From contig JABLUY010000022.1 of NCBI GenBank assembly GCA_013306675.1, positions 160,347 through 224,346 of the forward strand: 64,000 nucleotides of DNA. The letters are read 5' to 3'. Position 1 is the stretch's first letter, and every line of letters starts with the position of its first letter. This DNA is from Thraustochytrium sp. TN22 (lineage: Eukaryota; Sar; Bigyra; Thraustochytrida; Thraustochytriidae). This document shows positions 38,921 to 50,052 of this stretch, piece after piece. The position numbers and the translations under genes were made by a program. The notes below the pieces were generated by a model. That model was not told the DNA's origin. It saw only the letters and a program-made list of their open reading frames with translations, and made no database searches.

Positions 38921-41515
38921 TTAGCTGATCAGGGCAGGACAGGGCAGGGGCGTAAAAGAGGTGGACGCGGGGTCGAGCCAAGGCGCAAAGGCGCCGCAGC
39001 GGCGGGCCTGCGCCATGGCGCGCGTGTCGAAGAGGAGGTCGTCGCCGGAAAAAGCGCAGAGCTCGGAGCGCGGGAAAGAGAGCTCCGTGGAGAGGAAAGG
39101 GTCGAGCAGCGTCTCTAGGCGGCCAAGCAGCGCGGCGTCTGCGCCCAGGTCGACCGTCTCGCTCGGGTCCGCGGTGAGGTTGAAGATGCAGGGCCTGGAC
39201 TCGCACGCGAAGGAGGCCGGCGGCGAGGTGGCCTGAAGCGCGGCCACCTCGGCATCGTCCTCGGAGCGCTCTACGGGGACGTGGATGGCGTCCCAGGCCG
39301 TCTGCCGGCGCTTCTTCTTGGACGGACGAAGCCAGGCGAGGCCGTTCAGATAGCCCGGGTAGCCCCGGAGCAGCTTGACGAGGCTGCCATCGAGGACGGC
39401 GAAAAACACGAAGCGGTTCGCCTGGGCCCAGACCTGCAGCGGCAGCGTGGCGCGTACCTGCGCGAGCCCGGTGTGCGGCGCCGTCCCGTTGAGCGCGGCC
39501 CAGTGCGACTCGCTGTCGAGGCCGTCGCGACCGCGGCGCGGAGCGAGGCCGGCGGCGTGAAGCAGCGTGCGGAACCAGTCCGTGGACGCAAAGAGGCCCC
39601 CATAGGATGTGCCCCGCGCGCTCGCCGGCAGCGCGCCGCCCGCGACGAAGGCCAGCGTGCGCACGCCGCCCTCCCAAAAGGTGAATTTGGAGCCGCGCAG
39701 AGGCCAGTTGCTGGCGGCCACCTGGCGCGCGTACGTGCTCGGACACGAGGTCCGCGACAGGCCCTCGTTGTAGCCGCCGTTGTCGCTCGCGAACACAAAG
39801 ATCGTGTCGGTCCACATGCCGCGCTCCTCGAGCGCCGCCAGCAGCACGGCGTGCGCGGCATCCAGCGCATTCATCATGCCGGCCACCTTGCGCCGCGTGC
39901 GCAGCGCGCACGTCTCGTTGCCCATCCCCGTGGCCTCCTGGAAGCGCGCCGGCGCCTCGTGCGGGTCGTGCGGCGAGTCCCAGGCCGCGTACAGAAACAG
40001 CGGGCCGGCGTCCGCGTCGTGTGCCGAGATCAAGCGTGCCGCCTCGTCCGCCAGAAGCAGGTCCGCGTAGTCATACGCGCTTGCGTACGCCTCACGCGTC
40101 ACGGACCGCAGACCGTCCGCAGCCGACGCGTTGAAGAGCTGACGCGCCGTCGCGCAGTTGGTGAACTTGCTCCACGCGCATGTGCGCAGTCGGTCCTGGC
40201 CCGGGCACGTGCACTTGGTACCCGTGAAGATCTCCAGGTCCTCCGTCGTCACGCCCTGCACGCCGCCAAAGTAGCCCACGAAGCTGTCGAAGCCGCGCTG
40301 CGTCGGTAAGACGTCCTCGCGGAAGTGGCCCAGGTGCCACTTGCCCACCATGTGCGTCGCGTACCCTGCCGATTGCAGCACCTCTGGAAGGGTCGACAGC
40401 TCGCGCTGTAGCCCGCACCGCAGCGAGTCGTACGGGTTCAGGTTGATGTCCGTCTGCTGCCCATAGCGCCACGGGAGCACCCCGGTGAGCATCATGGACC
40501 GCGACGGCGAGCAGAATCGGTACTGGTAGTGCCGCTCCAGCTTCACGCCGGTGGCCGCCAGCGCGTCCAGCGTCGGCGTGCGAAACGCCTCGTTCTGGTA
40601 CCCAATGTCGTTCCAGCCGAGGTCATCCGCCACGCTGAGGATGATGTGGGGCTTCTTGTTGTTCTTGTTGCTGCTGCTGCTGTTGCCGGACGTCGACTCG
40701 GCGGCGCTCGGCGCCGCGCGGCAGCGGTCGCACATGAACCGACACCCGGCGTCCGCCTCGCACGCGTTCGCTGCCTCCTTCAGGGAGGCGCCCACGCCTT
40801 GCACGGCACATCCCGCGTCCTCTCCGGACACCGCTGCCTCAAGTGGCGCCGATGGGTATATGCCGTCGCGCACCTCGCACCCGCCCGCCTCGGTCCACGC
40901 ACAACGCCAGTTGTGGCACCGTGACTGGCACTGCGTCTCCGTCTCAAAGCCGCAGAACGTCTGCGCTGCGTGGCATCCGTACGCGAGGCCGGAGCTATCC
41001 GTCTCGAAGTAGAACACGCACGCCGGGTCGGTCTGGCACGCCACGCGGCCTAGGCCGGCGCACTGTGACTCCTCCTCCGTCTCCTCGTCAGGGTCTCCGT
41101 CGCCGTCGGACCTCGTGCCGTCCTCGGTGGTGCAGCACGCCACCCTGTGCACTGCGCCGGAGTCCGTCTCGCACCGCACTCGCTTCGGCTTGTGCGAGAA
41201 GACCTTGAAGCCCTCCAGGCCCTGGCTCTTGCACGTGGACTGCGTCCAAAACGTCTCGCGCTTGAGCGCGTTGTCCTCTTCCGCGCAGTCGAGCAGGTCC
41301 TTGGCCAGGTTTTGCTTTTTCAGCTGCTTCAGCGTGCAGACCTTGGCCGCCTCTTCGCTGCAGAGCGTCGCGGCGTCGCTTGCACTCAGGCTTGTCTCGC
41401 AGCTGCTCGCCGGCACTAGCCCACAGATGCCTTTTTTGCACTTGGCCGCGCCCAGTGCCGCTGTGGCCGCAACGACAAGCGCCACGGCCAGCAGCGCGCG
41501 CCGCCGCGCACGCAT
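38921..41515 (-). CDS. Secreted sulfatase (arylsulfatase B-like) with a Cys-rich N-terminal domain
   Basis: This is an 864-residue protein. A signal peptide is clear (MRARRRALLAVALVVAATAA, cleavage near 23-25). Residues about 25-275 form a Cys-rich region with more than 20 Cys (for example CAGLGRVACQTDPACVFYF and CQSRCHNWRCAW). The sulfatase domain runs from about 287 to 800: metal-binding IILSVADDLGWNDIGY, the formylglycine motif CSPSR with Cys335, MVGKWHLGHF, DSPHDPHEAP and FASDNGGYN (about 577). Cys335 would be oxidised to formylglycine; the enzyme should cleave sulfate esters of glycans in the secretory pathway, lysosome or outside the cell. Sulfated matrix or host polysaccharide is a reasonable substrate guess. 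The ATG at 41917 is rejected because the signal peptide begins at 41515. Confidence 0.93.
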   Translation of the reverse strand: MRARRRALLAVALVVAATAALGAAKCKKGICGLVPASSCETSLSASDAATLCSEEAAKVCTLKQLKKQNLAKDLLDCAEEDNALKRETFWTQSTCKSQGLEGFKVFSHKPKRVRCETDSGAVHRVACCTTEDGTRSDGDGDPDEETEEESQCAGLGRVACQTDPACVFYFETDSSGLAYGCHAAQTFCGFETETQCQSRCHNWRCAWTEAGGCEVRDGIYPSAPLEAAVSGEDAGCAVQGVGASLKEAANACEADAGCRFMCDRCRAAPSAAESTSGNSSSSNKNNKKPHIILSVADDLGWNDIGYQNEAFRTPTLDALAATGVKLERHYQYRFCSPSRSMMLTGVLPWRYGQQTDINLNPYDSLRCGLQRELSTLPEVLQSAGYATHMVGKWHLGHFREDVLPTQRGFDSFVGYFGGVQGVTTEDLEIFTGTKCTCPGQDRLRTCAWSKFTNCATARQLFNASAADGLRSVTREAYASAYDYADLLLADEAARLISAHDADAGPLFLYAAWDSPHDPHEAPARFQEATGMGNETCALRTRRKVAGMMNALDAAHAVLLAALEERGMWTDTIFVFASDNGGYNEGLSRTSCPSTYARQVAASNWPLRGSKFTFWEGGVRTLAFVAGGALPASARGTSYGGLFASTDWFRTLLHAAGLAPRRGRDGLDSESHWAALNGTAPHTGLAQVRATLPLQVWAQANRFVFFAVLDGSLVKLLRGYPGYLNGLAWLRPSKKKRRQTAWDAIHVPVERSEDDAEVAALQATSPPASFACESRPCIFNLTADPSETVDLGADAALLGRLETLLDPFLSTELSFPRSELCAFSGDDLLFDTRAMAQARRCGAFAPWLDPASTSFTPLPCPALIS

Positions 41516-41975
41516 CCTTCTCGCTCCGTATCGTGACTGCTTTTTCCTCCACGATCGATTGCGGCCTTGATCGCATCGATCGTGGTGCGCACGCGCGATC
41601 GCCCGTGCCGTCCGCCTTGGCGAGCCTGCATTGGAATGGAGCACGTTGCGCGACCCAGTGGGCTGACGGATGTGGCGAGCGTTGCCGAGGAGGGCCAACG
41701 GCCGCGGCGTGCGTGGCAACACAAGGCTTGGGACCCGCGTCCCAAGCGCCACAGAGGCGAGGTGCAGAGGTGGAGAGGTTGCGGGGAGGCGAGGCGGGGA
41801 GCCAGCAAGGCCGTCAGATGAAGCAAGCGTTGCGCGCAAGCAACCAGTTAGCAGGGGCGGGGCGCAAGTAAGCGTGCCAGGTGCTGAGGACTTGTTTGCT
41901 AGCAACGCCGACGCCATCCGAGCTTCTTCAAGTTGGAGGAACGCCTACTACACTTTATTCTCAACTGATCAACCT

Positions 41976-42973
41976 CTAAAGCTTGGAGGAGGGGTAAGAC
42001 GAGGTGTCGTCCGGGTCGCAGGCCGGGTCCGGGCGGTTGCGCAGGCTGAGAAAGTCCTTGTCGACGAATTCCTCAATGGCGTCGAGGAAGTCGGGGCGCT
42101 TGTCTGGGTTGCTGTTGATCTCGGCCTGTACGGCAGCGAGGTACTGACGCTCGTAAATGTTGCCGTCCTTGGCGCCGATGGTGGAGTTGAGCGCGGCGTC
42201 GGTGTAGTCCCAAGCGTCGACGAGGGCGACGGCATCGGGGCGGAGGTCAGCGCAGACCTGGCTGGTGGCCTCCTCGATGAGGGTGGCCATGGAGATGTCG
42301 AAGAGGCCGTGCCACTGACGGCCGTCCATCATGTCGCCGAGCGCAAAGAGCACGCAAAGGCGCTCGAGCACGGCCTTGCAGGCGGCGTCCTGGCAGGTGG
42401 CAAGAACCTCGGCGAACTTGGAGAGCATGAAGTAAAGCACGAAAGACTGGCCCGTGTAGATGGCGCGCAGCGTGAGGGCCTTCCAGGCCTCGTTGAAGGT
42501 CTCGCCAGCGGCCATGCGCGCGTCGAGCGCGTCCTTGGTGAGCTTGACCTGGGTGACGGCGCGGTAGCGAAACCAGGCGAGCAGCGCGTCGATGGAGAGC
42601 AGGTCCTGCACGGCGGCGGCGGCGCGCGGGCGCGCGGTGACGGGCGACCAGGACGGGTCGCGCAGGACGTCGAGCGCCTGCGTGAGGCCGGAGAGGCGCT
42701 CGCCGGCGAGCGCGCGGTCGCAGGTGCGCATGAGGAACTTGGCGGTCTCCAGCAGCATGACGTTGGTGTCGCCCTCGGCCGTGGCGCGCCACTTGTAGTC
42801 GGCCTCGAGCGCCGCAATGCCGCTGGCCTTGAGGTAGCCGGCGCCGCCGCACGCCTTGCGCAGCTCCTCCAGGCCGAGCGCCGTGGCGTTGCAGCAGTAG
42901 CCCTTGAGGCCGGCGGCGGAGGCGTGCAGCTCCGGCAGCAGCTGGTCGTTGCCGCCGGCCTCGGCCTCGCCGG

Positions 42974-43005
<32 letters not shown>

Positions 43006-44153
43006 ATCTCGTCCATGCGATCCGAGAGCCAGTTGCTCGTGAAGCGGATGGCAAAGGCCAGCGCCAGGTTCTTGAGCAGCACGAAGCGGTTCATGGTGTA
43101 GTCGATGATCTTGTTCTGCTCGGAGAGGTAGGACTGCTCGCGCGCATGGTCCACAAAGCCCTGGCGGCGCACGGCGCTGTACCGCACCGCGATGGTGGCG
43201 CCCTTGGACAGAAAGACGCTGGCGGTGGACACGAGGCTGACGCGCGCCGTCATCATGGTCAGGTAGTGGCCCTTGCCGCCGCTGCCGTCGCCCAGCTCGT
43301 GCTTGACGTAGGTCCCGTCCGGCTCCACGTGCTGGCGCTTCTCGAAGAGGTGGCGGCGCGGGATGCGCACGTCGCGCAGGCGCAGCAGGCCAATGTCCAC
43401 TTCGTTCTCGCCCACCTTGGTGCCGAGGTCCAGCACCTCGATGCCCGGCAGCGGCGCCAAGTTCTCGTCGCGCACCTGCATGAAGAAGGGGTGCACGCCG
43501 TGCTCCTTGCCGTCGATGATGAGCTGCGCGTAGACCACGGTGTGCGTGGACGTCGTCAGCGACGAGGGCCACCACTTCATGGACGCCAGCGTCGGCGTGT
43601 TGAGCACGAACTCCTGCGTGTCCTTGTCGAAGGTGGCGGTCGTGCGCAGCGCGCGCACGTTGCTGCCCGTGCCCAGCTCCGTCTGCGAGTACGACCCGGT
43701 GATGCCCATGGTGTAGGTGCGCGGCAGCCACCAGCTCAGCTGCTCCGGCGAGGCCTGGCCCACGAGCGTCGCGAGAAAGAGCCCGAACCCGGGGTAGCCG
43801 CCGCCGACCTGGCCCATGCTCATGTACATCATGTCCTTGCCCTTGGGCACGTAGAACCGGTCCAGGTGCTTCTTATGCACCAGCATGAAGTCGCGGAAGT
43901 TGCGCGCGATGGCGCCCTTGCTGCCCACGCGCTCGCGGTCGTGCTTGCCTGCGTTCTCCATCTCCTCCGTGGACCCCGTGATCCACCTGCGCTGCAGCGT
44001 CTGCTTCAGGCCCCCGTCGATGAAGTTCGTCATCTTCTCCACATCGAAGCTCGCCTGCGCGCGCTCCGCGGGCAGCTCGCCTGCCGTGCCGCCGCAGCTC
44101 CAGCTCTCCCGCGTGCCGGCCTGCACCAGCGCCTCGAAGTCCTCCAGCTTCAT
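41976..44153 (-). CDS. Peroxisomal acyl-CoA oxidase
   Basis: This is a 725-residue flavoenzyme. Family blocks are GYPGFGLFLATLVGQAS, MGITGSYSQTELGTGSNVRA (FAD/substrate), EFVLNTPTLASMKWWPSSL, YSAVRRQGF and LRKACGGAGYLKASGI. The sequence AEGDTNVMLLETAKFLM (about 455-471) carries the Glu expected to be the catalytic base. The protein ends Ser-Lys-Leu, a canonical PTS1 signal, so it acts in the peroxisome. It oxidises acyl-CoA to trans-2-enoyl-CoA with O2, making H2O2, the first step of peroxisomal beta-oxidation. A run of about ten Gln (near 384-393) is inserted in the C-terminal half between otherwise conserved helices. The start MKLEDFEALV fits the family. It diverges from the F-box-like gene. 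Confidence 0.95.
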
Positions 44154-45184
44154 CCTCGCCCCGGGCTCGCCTCGGCCGCGGCTCTGCGTCTTTACCGCGC
44201 TGCGCTGCGCTGCGCTGCGCTCGCGGGCGCCGCTGCGGATCGGCTCGGGCTAGAGGTCTGCCGCGCGCGCCGCGCCGCGCCGCGCCGCGCCGCGCCGCGC
44301 CGCCCGCGCGCGCGCGCCGCATGGCCAAGCCAGGTCCCGCCGCTTGCGCTCGCTGGCGCATGCCCGTCGCGGCGGTCGTCGCCGCCGGCGCGCGCGGCCT
44401 CGCCGGCGCGCGCGCGGCCGGGGCGCGCGCGCGCCGGCCTCGCCGGCGCGCCGCGCGCCGCGCGCCGGGCCGCCGGCCGCGGGCGGCGCGCCGCGGCGCG
44501 GGCGACGTGGCCCATGGACGGGCATGACGCGGCGCGGCATGACGTGGTCGCCCGCCCAGCGCGCGGCCGGCGCGCGCCGGCGCGGCGCGGCGCGCCGGCG
44601 GCGGCGCGCGGCTCGCTCTGCGCGCAGCAGACCTGATACCGGCGGGTCGAGGCCCGGCTGCGCGAGCGCGCCGGTCGCGGGGTCGAGCGCCGCAGCGCGT
44701 GCAGGGAGCGCGCGTCCCATTCGCGCCTCATCCCGCGCGCGGCGAGGCCACGAACCCAGCCGCGCCGTCGCGTGCGCTGCGCTGCGCCGCGCTGCGCCGC
44801 GCCGCGCTGCGCTGCCTGCGCTGCGCTGCCTGCCGCGCCTTCGCGCTCGAGCTCGGCTCGCTCGCGGCGCTCCCGAGGTCGCTCCAGGTCAGCGTCTCGC
44901 GGCGGTCCTTCGTTCTCCAGGCCGCGCCGGAGCGGCGGCGCCCGGCTCGGCCCCGCCGCGCCGCGGGCCCGGGCATTCGCTCGGCGCGACCGGCGCCGGC
45001 CTCGGCGCGGGCCTCGGCCTCTGCCCGGCGTCGGCCCCGGCCCTCGGGTACGAGCTGGAGGCGGACCCGGAGGAGGTGGACACGGCGGCGGAGCCGGGCG
45101 TCGCGGACGTCGCGGACGCGTCCGGAAAGAAAAGGACGGCGGGTTCCGCAGCGCGGGTCTCGAGGCGCGATCAAAGCGCAGTCG
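44154..45184. promoter_or_regulatory. Divergent spacer of extreme GC content
   Basis: About 1 kb lies between divergent starts. It is dominated by GCGCC/GCCGC and GCTGC runs (44200-44310, 44770-44830) and is open in most frames, with Ala/Arg-rich translations. I see no TATA-like element. It presumably carries both promoters; no gene is supported. Confidence 0.45.
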
Positions 45185-46471
45185 ATGCTGGAGCGGCGCG
45201 CGGCGGAGGAGGCCGGCGCGCGGGCGTGGGCGCGCGCGGGGGCGCTGGCGGGGCGCGCGGCGCGGGCGGTGCTGGCGGCGCCGGAGCGGCTGGAGCCGGC
45301 GGCGGCCATGGTGCTGTCGGCGGTGCCGCGCGAGTACCAGCTGCGCGCGAGCGCGCTGACGCTGCAGTTCGGGGAGCTCTGGCAGAGCGTGGCGGCGGCG
45401 GCGGCGGCGGAGGCCGCGCGCGAGGGCCAGGGCGCGGCCAGGGCCGGCGGCGCCAGCGGCGGCGGCGGCGCCGGCGGGCAGAGGTTCGAGTACTTCGGGA
45501 GGCTGAACGGCGACGTGGCGCAGCGCGTGCTCGAGTTCCTGGACGCGGAGGCGCTGGCCGCGCTCAGCGGCGCGTGCAGGGCCATGCGCCAGTTCTGCGC
45601 AGAGCCGCACCGCGAGGCGGCGCTCTGGCGCCCGCACTACCAGCGCGCCGCGGCGAGGCTCTGCGTGGAGGAGCCCGTGGCGGCGGCCGGCGCGGGCGCG
45701 CGCCGCGCCTACCTGCGCCTGCGCCTGCTCGAGACCGAGGCGGAGCTGCGCCACGTCACGACGCAGCGCAAGCTGCTCGCCGCGCTCTGCCAAATGCCCA
45801 AGGGCTCGGTGGTGCGAGTGGTCAGCAACATTGGCTACTTCGAGGACGCCGCGGTCTCGCTGGCCGTCAGCCACGCGCGCCAGCCCGCCCTGTCGGCCGT
45901 CATCCTCTCGCGCTCCAACGACGCCATCGTCTTCCGCCGCACCACCGACTACCGCGGGCCGGTCTCCTTCTACTCGCAGGACAACATCTCCTCGCTGCTC
46001 ACGCCGCACCCGTCCTCCGCCATGCCGCCCATCGAGGCCGAGGGCTTCGTCGGCTACGCCGTCAACCTCGTGCGCCTGGCCCCGGAGGAGGAGTACCTGC
46101 GCTACACCATCTTGCTCGCCGCCTACAAGAATCTCACGCTCTGGACCTCGCGCGACCACATTGCGCGCGCGCGCGCGTCCGGCGCGCTGCCTGCCTCGAT
46201 TCGGGCGCAAGGCCTTGATGTCTATCGCGCCGAGCCTCCATCCCCGGACGACCCGGCTGCGTCGAAGCCGGCCGCCGGTCCGCCACAGACGCTGCTCCGC
46301 ACCTGGCTGCGCTTTGGCACGATCGCCGGCGAGGCCTACCCCTTCTTCGTCTCCGTTGGCCGCCCGCGTCGCCGCCTGCAGACACAGACCCAGCTCGACG
46401 ACCATGTCGCCATGTTGCAGGCGCACAGGGACCGCCTTTTGCTCTCGCTCGTAAACCTCTTCGAGCCCTGA
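45185..46471 (+). CDS. F-box-like protein
   Basis: This is a 428-residue protein. Residues about 100-150 fit an F-box: FEYFGRLNGDVAQRVLEFLD, AEALAALSGACRAMRQFCAE and then EAALWRPHYQRA. F-box proteins dock on Skp1 to select substrates for SCF ubiquitin ligases. The C-terminal 260 residues are ordinary and conserved-looking but unrecognised (KGSVVRVVSNIGYFEDAAVS, FYSQDNISSLLTPHP, PEEEYLRYTILLAAYKNLTL), and no WD40 or LRR repeats are seen. The N-terminus is Ala/Gly-rich. MLERRAAEEAG at 45185 was chosen; MVLSAVPREYQ at 45308 is an equally good alternative, and the ATG at 44699 would add GC-repeat translation. Confidence 0.65.
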   Translation: MLERRAAEEAGARAWARAGALAGRAARAVLAAPERLEPAAAMVLSAVPREYQLRASALTLQFGELWQSVAAAAAAEAAREGQGAARAGGASGGGGAGGQRFEYFGRLNGDVAQRVLEFLDAEALAALSGACRAMRQFCAEPHREAALWRPHYQRAAARLCVEEPVAAAGAGARRAYLRLRLLETEAELRHVTTQRKLLAALCQMPKGSVVRVVSNIGYFEDAAVSLAVSHARQPALSAVILSRSNDAIVFRRTTDYRGPVSFYSQDNISSLLTPHPSSAMPPIEAEGFVGYAVNLVRLAPEEEYLRYTILLAAYKNLTLWTSRDHIARARASGALPASIRAQGLDVYRAEPPSPDDPAASKPAAGPPQTLLRTWLRFGTIAGEAYPFFVSVGRPRRRLQTQTQLDDHVAMLQAHRDRLLLSLVNLFEP

Positions 46472-46902
46472 CATTTCGTGCTGCACCTCGACCGGCTGGC
46501 GCAGCTGGTGCATTTTTTTTTTCTTTGGTCTGCAGTGCTGCGCCTCTGTGTATTCTAAAAGGGTCCGCGCCGCCGTTCACCGTTCACTCTCCCGCTCGCC
46601 ACGCTCACGCTCGTCATGATGTTGTGTAAAGCGCGGACCGCTCTCTTTCGTAATGACTTTGATGATTTCGTTGATCTCCCCTTGCTTGCCTGTGATGCGC
46701 CAGCCAACAAAGGTGTCTCACAAGTGAAAAGTGTTGGAACACACAGTGGAATACATAAATACAATGTTCGTGTGGTACAATGGTCACACAACCAAACGAA
46801 CCTTCTCCCAAAAACCAACTCTCTGAGACCCACCACGAAGAACCTGACCTGTGCCTGCACGGTACTCGCCGGCCACGACTCGCTGAGCCGACAATAATAC
46901 GC
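46472..46902. other. Convergent 3' flanks of low GC
   Basis: This is one of the least GC-rich stretches of the window, with a T10 run near 46514. It separates the stops of the F-box-like gene and of the first coiled-coil gene. No gene is supported. Confidence 0.5.
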
Positions 46903-49900
46903 TCACTTGCCGGGCTCGTCCGACCGCCAAGGGTCAAAGGAGGGCCGCTTAAAGGCGAGGGCGACCGACTTGCGCTTCGCGTCGCGGTCGGCATCTGTCT
47001 TGATGACCTTTGCATTGTTGCCGAGCGCAGGAGACGTGCTGCTCACATCACCTTCCCGCAGCTTGCGCTTCTGCTTGCCGGCGGCGTCCCGAAGCCGAGA
47101 GCATTCCCTCTCGAGGCTAGCCAGCTGCTGCTTCAGGTTCTTGGCCTCAGTGCGCGCGGCCAGTAATTTGGTTTCTACAACCTTGGCGTGTGATTCTGCA
47201 CTCGAGAGCTCCGCGCGCAAGTCCGCGACGACCGCGCGCGACCTGGCAAGTCGACCCCGCAGCTTCTCCAACTTCGCGGCGCCGGGCGCGTCCTCCGATA
47301 CCACGGCGGGCGCCGGCATCGGTGTCGGCGTCGGCGTCGGTGTCTTCTCGCGCTCCGCACACAAGGCGCGCACCTCCGCCTCGAGCACCTTGCAGCCCCG
47401 CAGCTGTTCCTCGACTAGCACGGCCAGCTCGTCGCGCTCCTTGCGCTCCGCGGCCAGCTCTTCCTGTAGCTCGCCTTGCCGCAATGCCAGCTTGTCGCGC
47501 AGCCCAACCAACTTGGCCATCTCCATGCGAAGCGAGCTCACCTCCGCCTTGGCCGCCGACACCTCGGACTGCGCACGGGACAATCGCCGCTCCACCTCGC
47601 GCCGAGCGCCCTGCTCTTGTGTGCGCTCCAGCTCCAGGGCGCGCAACTGCGTCTCGGCTTTGGAGACCTGCTCCTGCTGCTGCATTTTGTGCGAAGCAAG
47701 CAGCTGCATGCCTCCGTGCTCCAGCGCCGCACACCGGGCCCGCGCCTGCATGAGCTCCGCCTGCAACATGGAAATCACAAAAACGTGCTGCTGATTCAGG
47801 TCGTTCGGCTGTTGGTGTTGTTGTAGTTGTTGTAGATGTAGTTGTAGTTGTTGGTGTTGTTGGTGTTGGTGTTGTAGCAACTGTTGTTGTCCCAGTTGTT
47901 GTCCCAGCGGCTGCTGCGGCAGAGCAATCACAGCAGCACCTTCCGAGGCGTGGATCTCAGACTGGGCTCCTTCCGGGTCCCTGGTGGCGGCGGCGGCGAG
48001 CGACTCCCGCAACGAAGACACGAGGCCCTCCGCAGCCTCGGCGCGCGCTTTCCACTCCTCGCTCCCAGCTCCCGCGAGCTGCTTTTGAAGCGAAGCCACC
48101 TGCGCCCTGGCAGCCGCCAGCTCACTCTCGGACGCGGCCAACTTCACGCCGAGCTCCTCCTCCAGGGCGGACGACGCCGGTTCATTCGGGCGGGCCGCGG
48201 TCGCCCGCAAGGTCTCCAGCTCCAGCTCCAGAGCATTGACGCGGACGCGCCGTTCATCAGCGAGCTTGCGCACCTCCCCGTGTTGCCGCCGCAAATCAGT
48301 CACGGACGACTGGAGCTCGTCCAGACGACCCTGGCGCTCGTCCGCGAGCTTGCGGACCTCAGCGAGCTCCGTGGTCTCTTTTGCGAGCTTGGTCTCAAGC
48401 TGGGCCTCGCGCTGACGCAGCTTCGCCACGTCCCCCCTGAGCTCCGCAACATCGGTGCGCAAGGCATACGCCTCGCCCTCCACAGCAGAGAGCTCCTCGT
48501 GGTGCTTGGTCTCGAGCCGCTTCTGCAGGCTGTCCTGCAAGCTATCCTTTTCTTCGCGAGACAAAGGGCTCTCACGCGGTGCGGCAGCGGCCGCCACGAC
48601 CAGCTTGAGCGAGGCGTCAGCCAGGTCACTCAGCGCCTTGCGCACATCATCCATCGAGACGGGCTGCTCACGAGGGGAGCCTGGGCCCGCGCGCGGGGCC
48701 GCCGCCGTTGCGCAAACGGCTACCGCCCCTTCGAAAGACGGCCGCAGCCGACTCTCCAGGCTCTCTGACGTCTCCCTGGGCGGCGTCCGGCTCAGCGTGG
48801 ACGCCGTGCCAGACAACATGGCCTTGCCCAGGGCAAGGAGGGCGTTACGCGTCAGCGCCAACTCCCCGCGCACCCTCTTGGCGGCGTTGCTGGCAGCCGT
48901 GGCCTGGGCGCGCGCGTCCAACACCTCGGTGGTGAGTTCCACGATACGCGTGCCGCAGGCCTTGGCTCCGATGTCGCCGCGGCGCCGCTCCACAGACACT
49001 TCACGGCGCAGCGTGGTGGCCTCGGACCGAGCCGCCTCGAGCTCCGCGCGAAGGGCCTTGGTGCTCGTCTCCGTGATCGTGTTGCACATGCGCCAGCTCT
49101 CCACCTCCGCCATGAGGCGGACGATCTTCGTTGACATGGTGGCGAATGTGGCGGCATCCGTGGCGGCGACTGCGGCAACGTCGGCCTGCGCGCTTGGCTC
49201 GGCGTTGGCCACGGCCTTGCGCTTCTTGCTCTCTGGCGCACGCTGACTTTGCTCGATGTCCGCAGCATCATTCGAGCTCTCGCCGAGACCCCGGGCGCGA
49301 GCCACGTCCTCGCGCGCATCCGTGGTAGAAGAAGCTCCCGCCGACGAGGACGAGGCCGCCCGGGGCGTAGCATTGAGCTCCGTGACAGCTGCCTTGGTCG
49401 CGCCGTCCTCTGCATCGCTCGTCCCCTCCTTTTCTGGACGGTCGTTCTCCATGGAGTTGGCACGCTTGCGACCTCTGCCAGACTTGCCGCCAGCCGCAGG
49501 CCTGGGCGCGGCTATCCTGCCCGGGCTCAGACTCCCCGGCCCGCGGACTGAGCCTGACTCTGACCTGCGGGCGTGGGCTACCCAGACGAAGCCTTCCATT
49601 TTCCCGATTGGGGTGTGCCCCAAATCAGTGCTTACAACAGTGAAAGGCGTCGTCGACAGAGCCATGTCCAGAACTTGGCGCACCGTGTTCGGATCCTCAT
49701 TGCCAATGATTGCGAGCTGCTGCTGCAGTACCGCAAAAAAGACGGGCAATTTTTTCAGGTACTGAGAGTACTGCACGGCCGGCGCCCTCCTCTGTCGGAA
49801 GACGCAGGTCTTCACCTCATTCGCTGGCGAGTCCTGAGAGAACTCCATCTTACAGCGAACCCAGTCCGGCACCTGGCTCACTGCCTTCCTCACAAGATAG

Positions 49901-49992
49901 CCCAAATGTCCTCGCAAGGTCTTCAAATTGCTCTTGCTGAGCTTTGTCGTCCATCTCGGGGCTCTGCTGGCGCAGCTGGCCGCGCCCTGGCT

Positions 49993-50052
<60 letters not shown>

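Noticed and set aside
41670-44636. 988-codon open frame on the plus strand antisense to the acyl-CoA oxidase
   Set aside because: It mirrors a conserved minus-strand gene with intact catalytic motifs and PTS1. Its own translation is Val/Arg/His/Ala-biased and has no domain. Long antisense frames are expected at this GC level.
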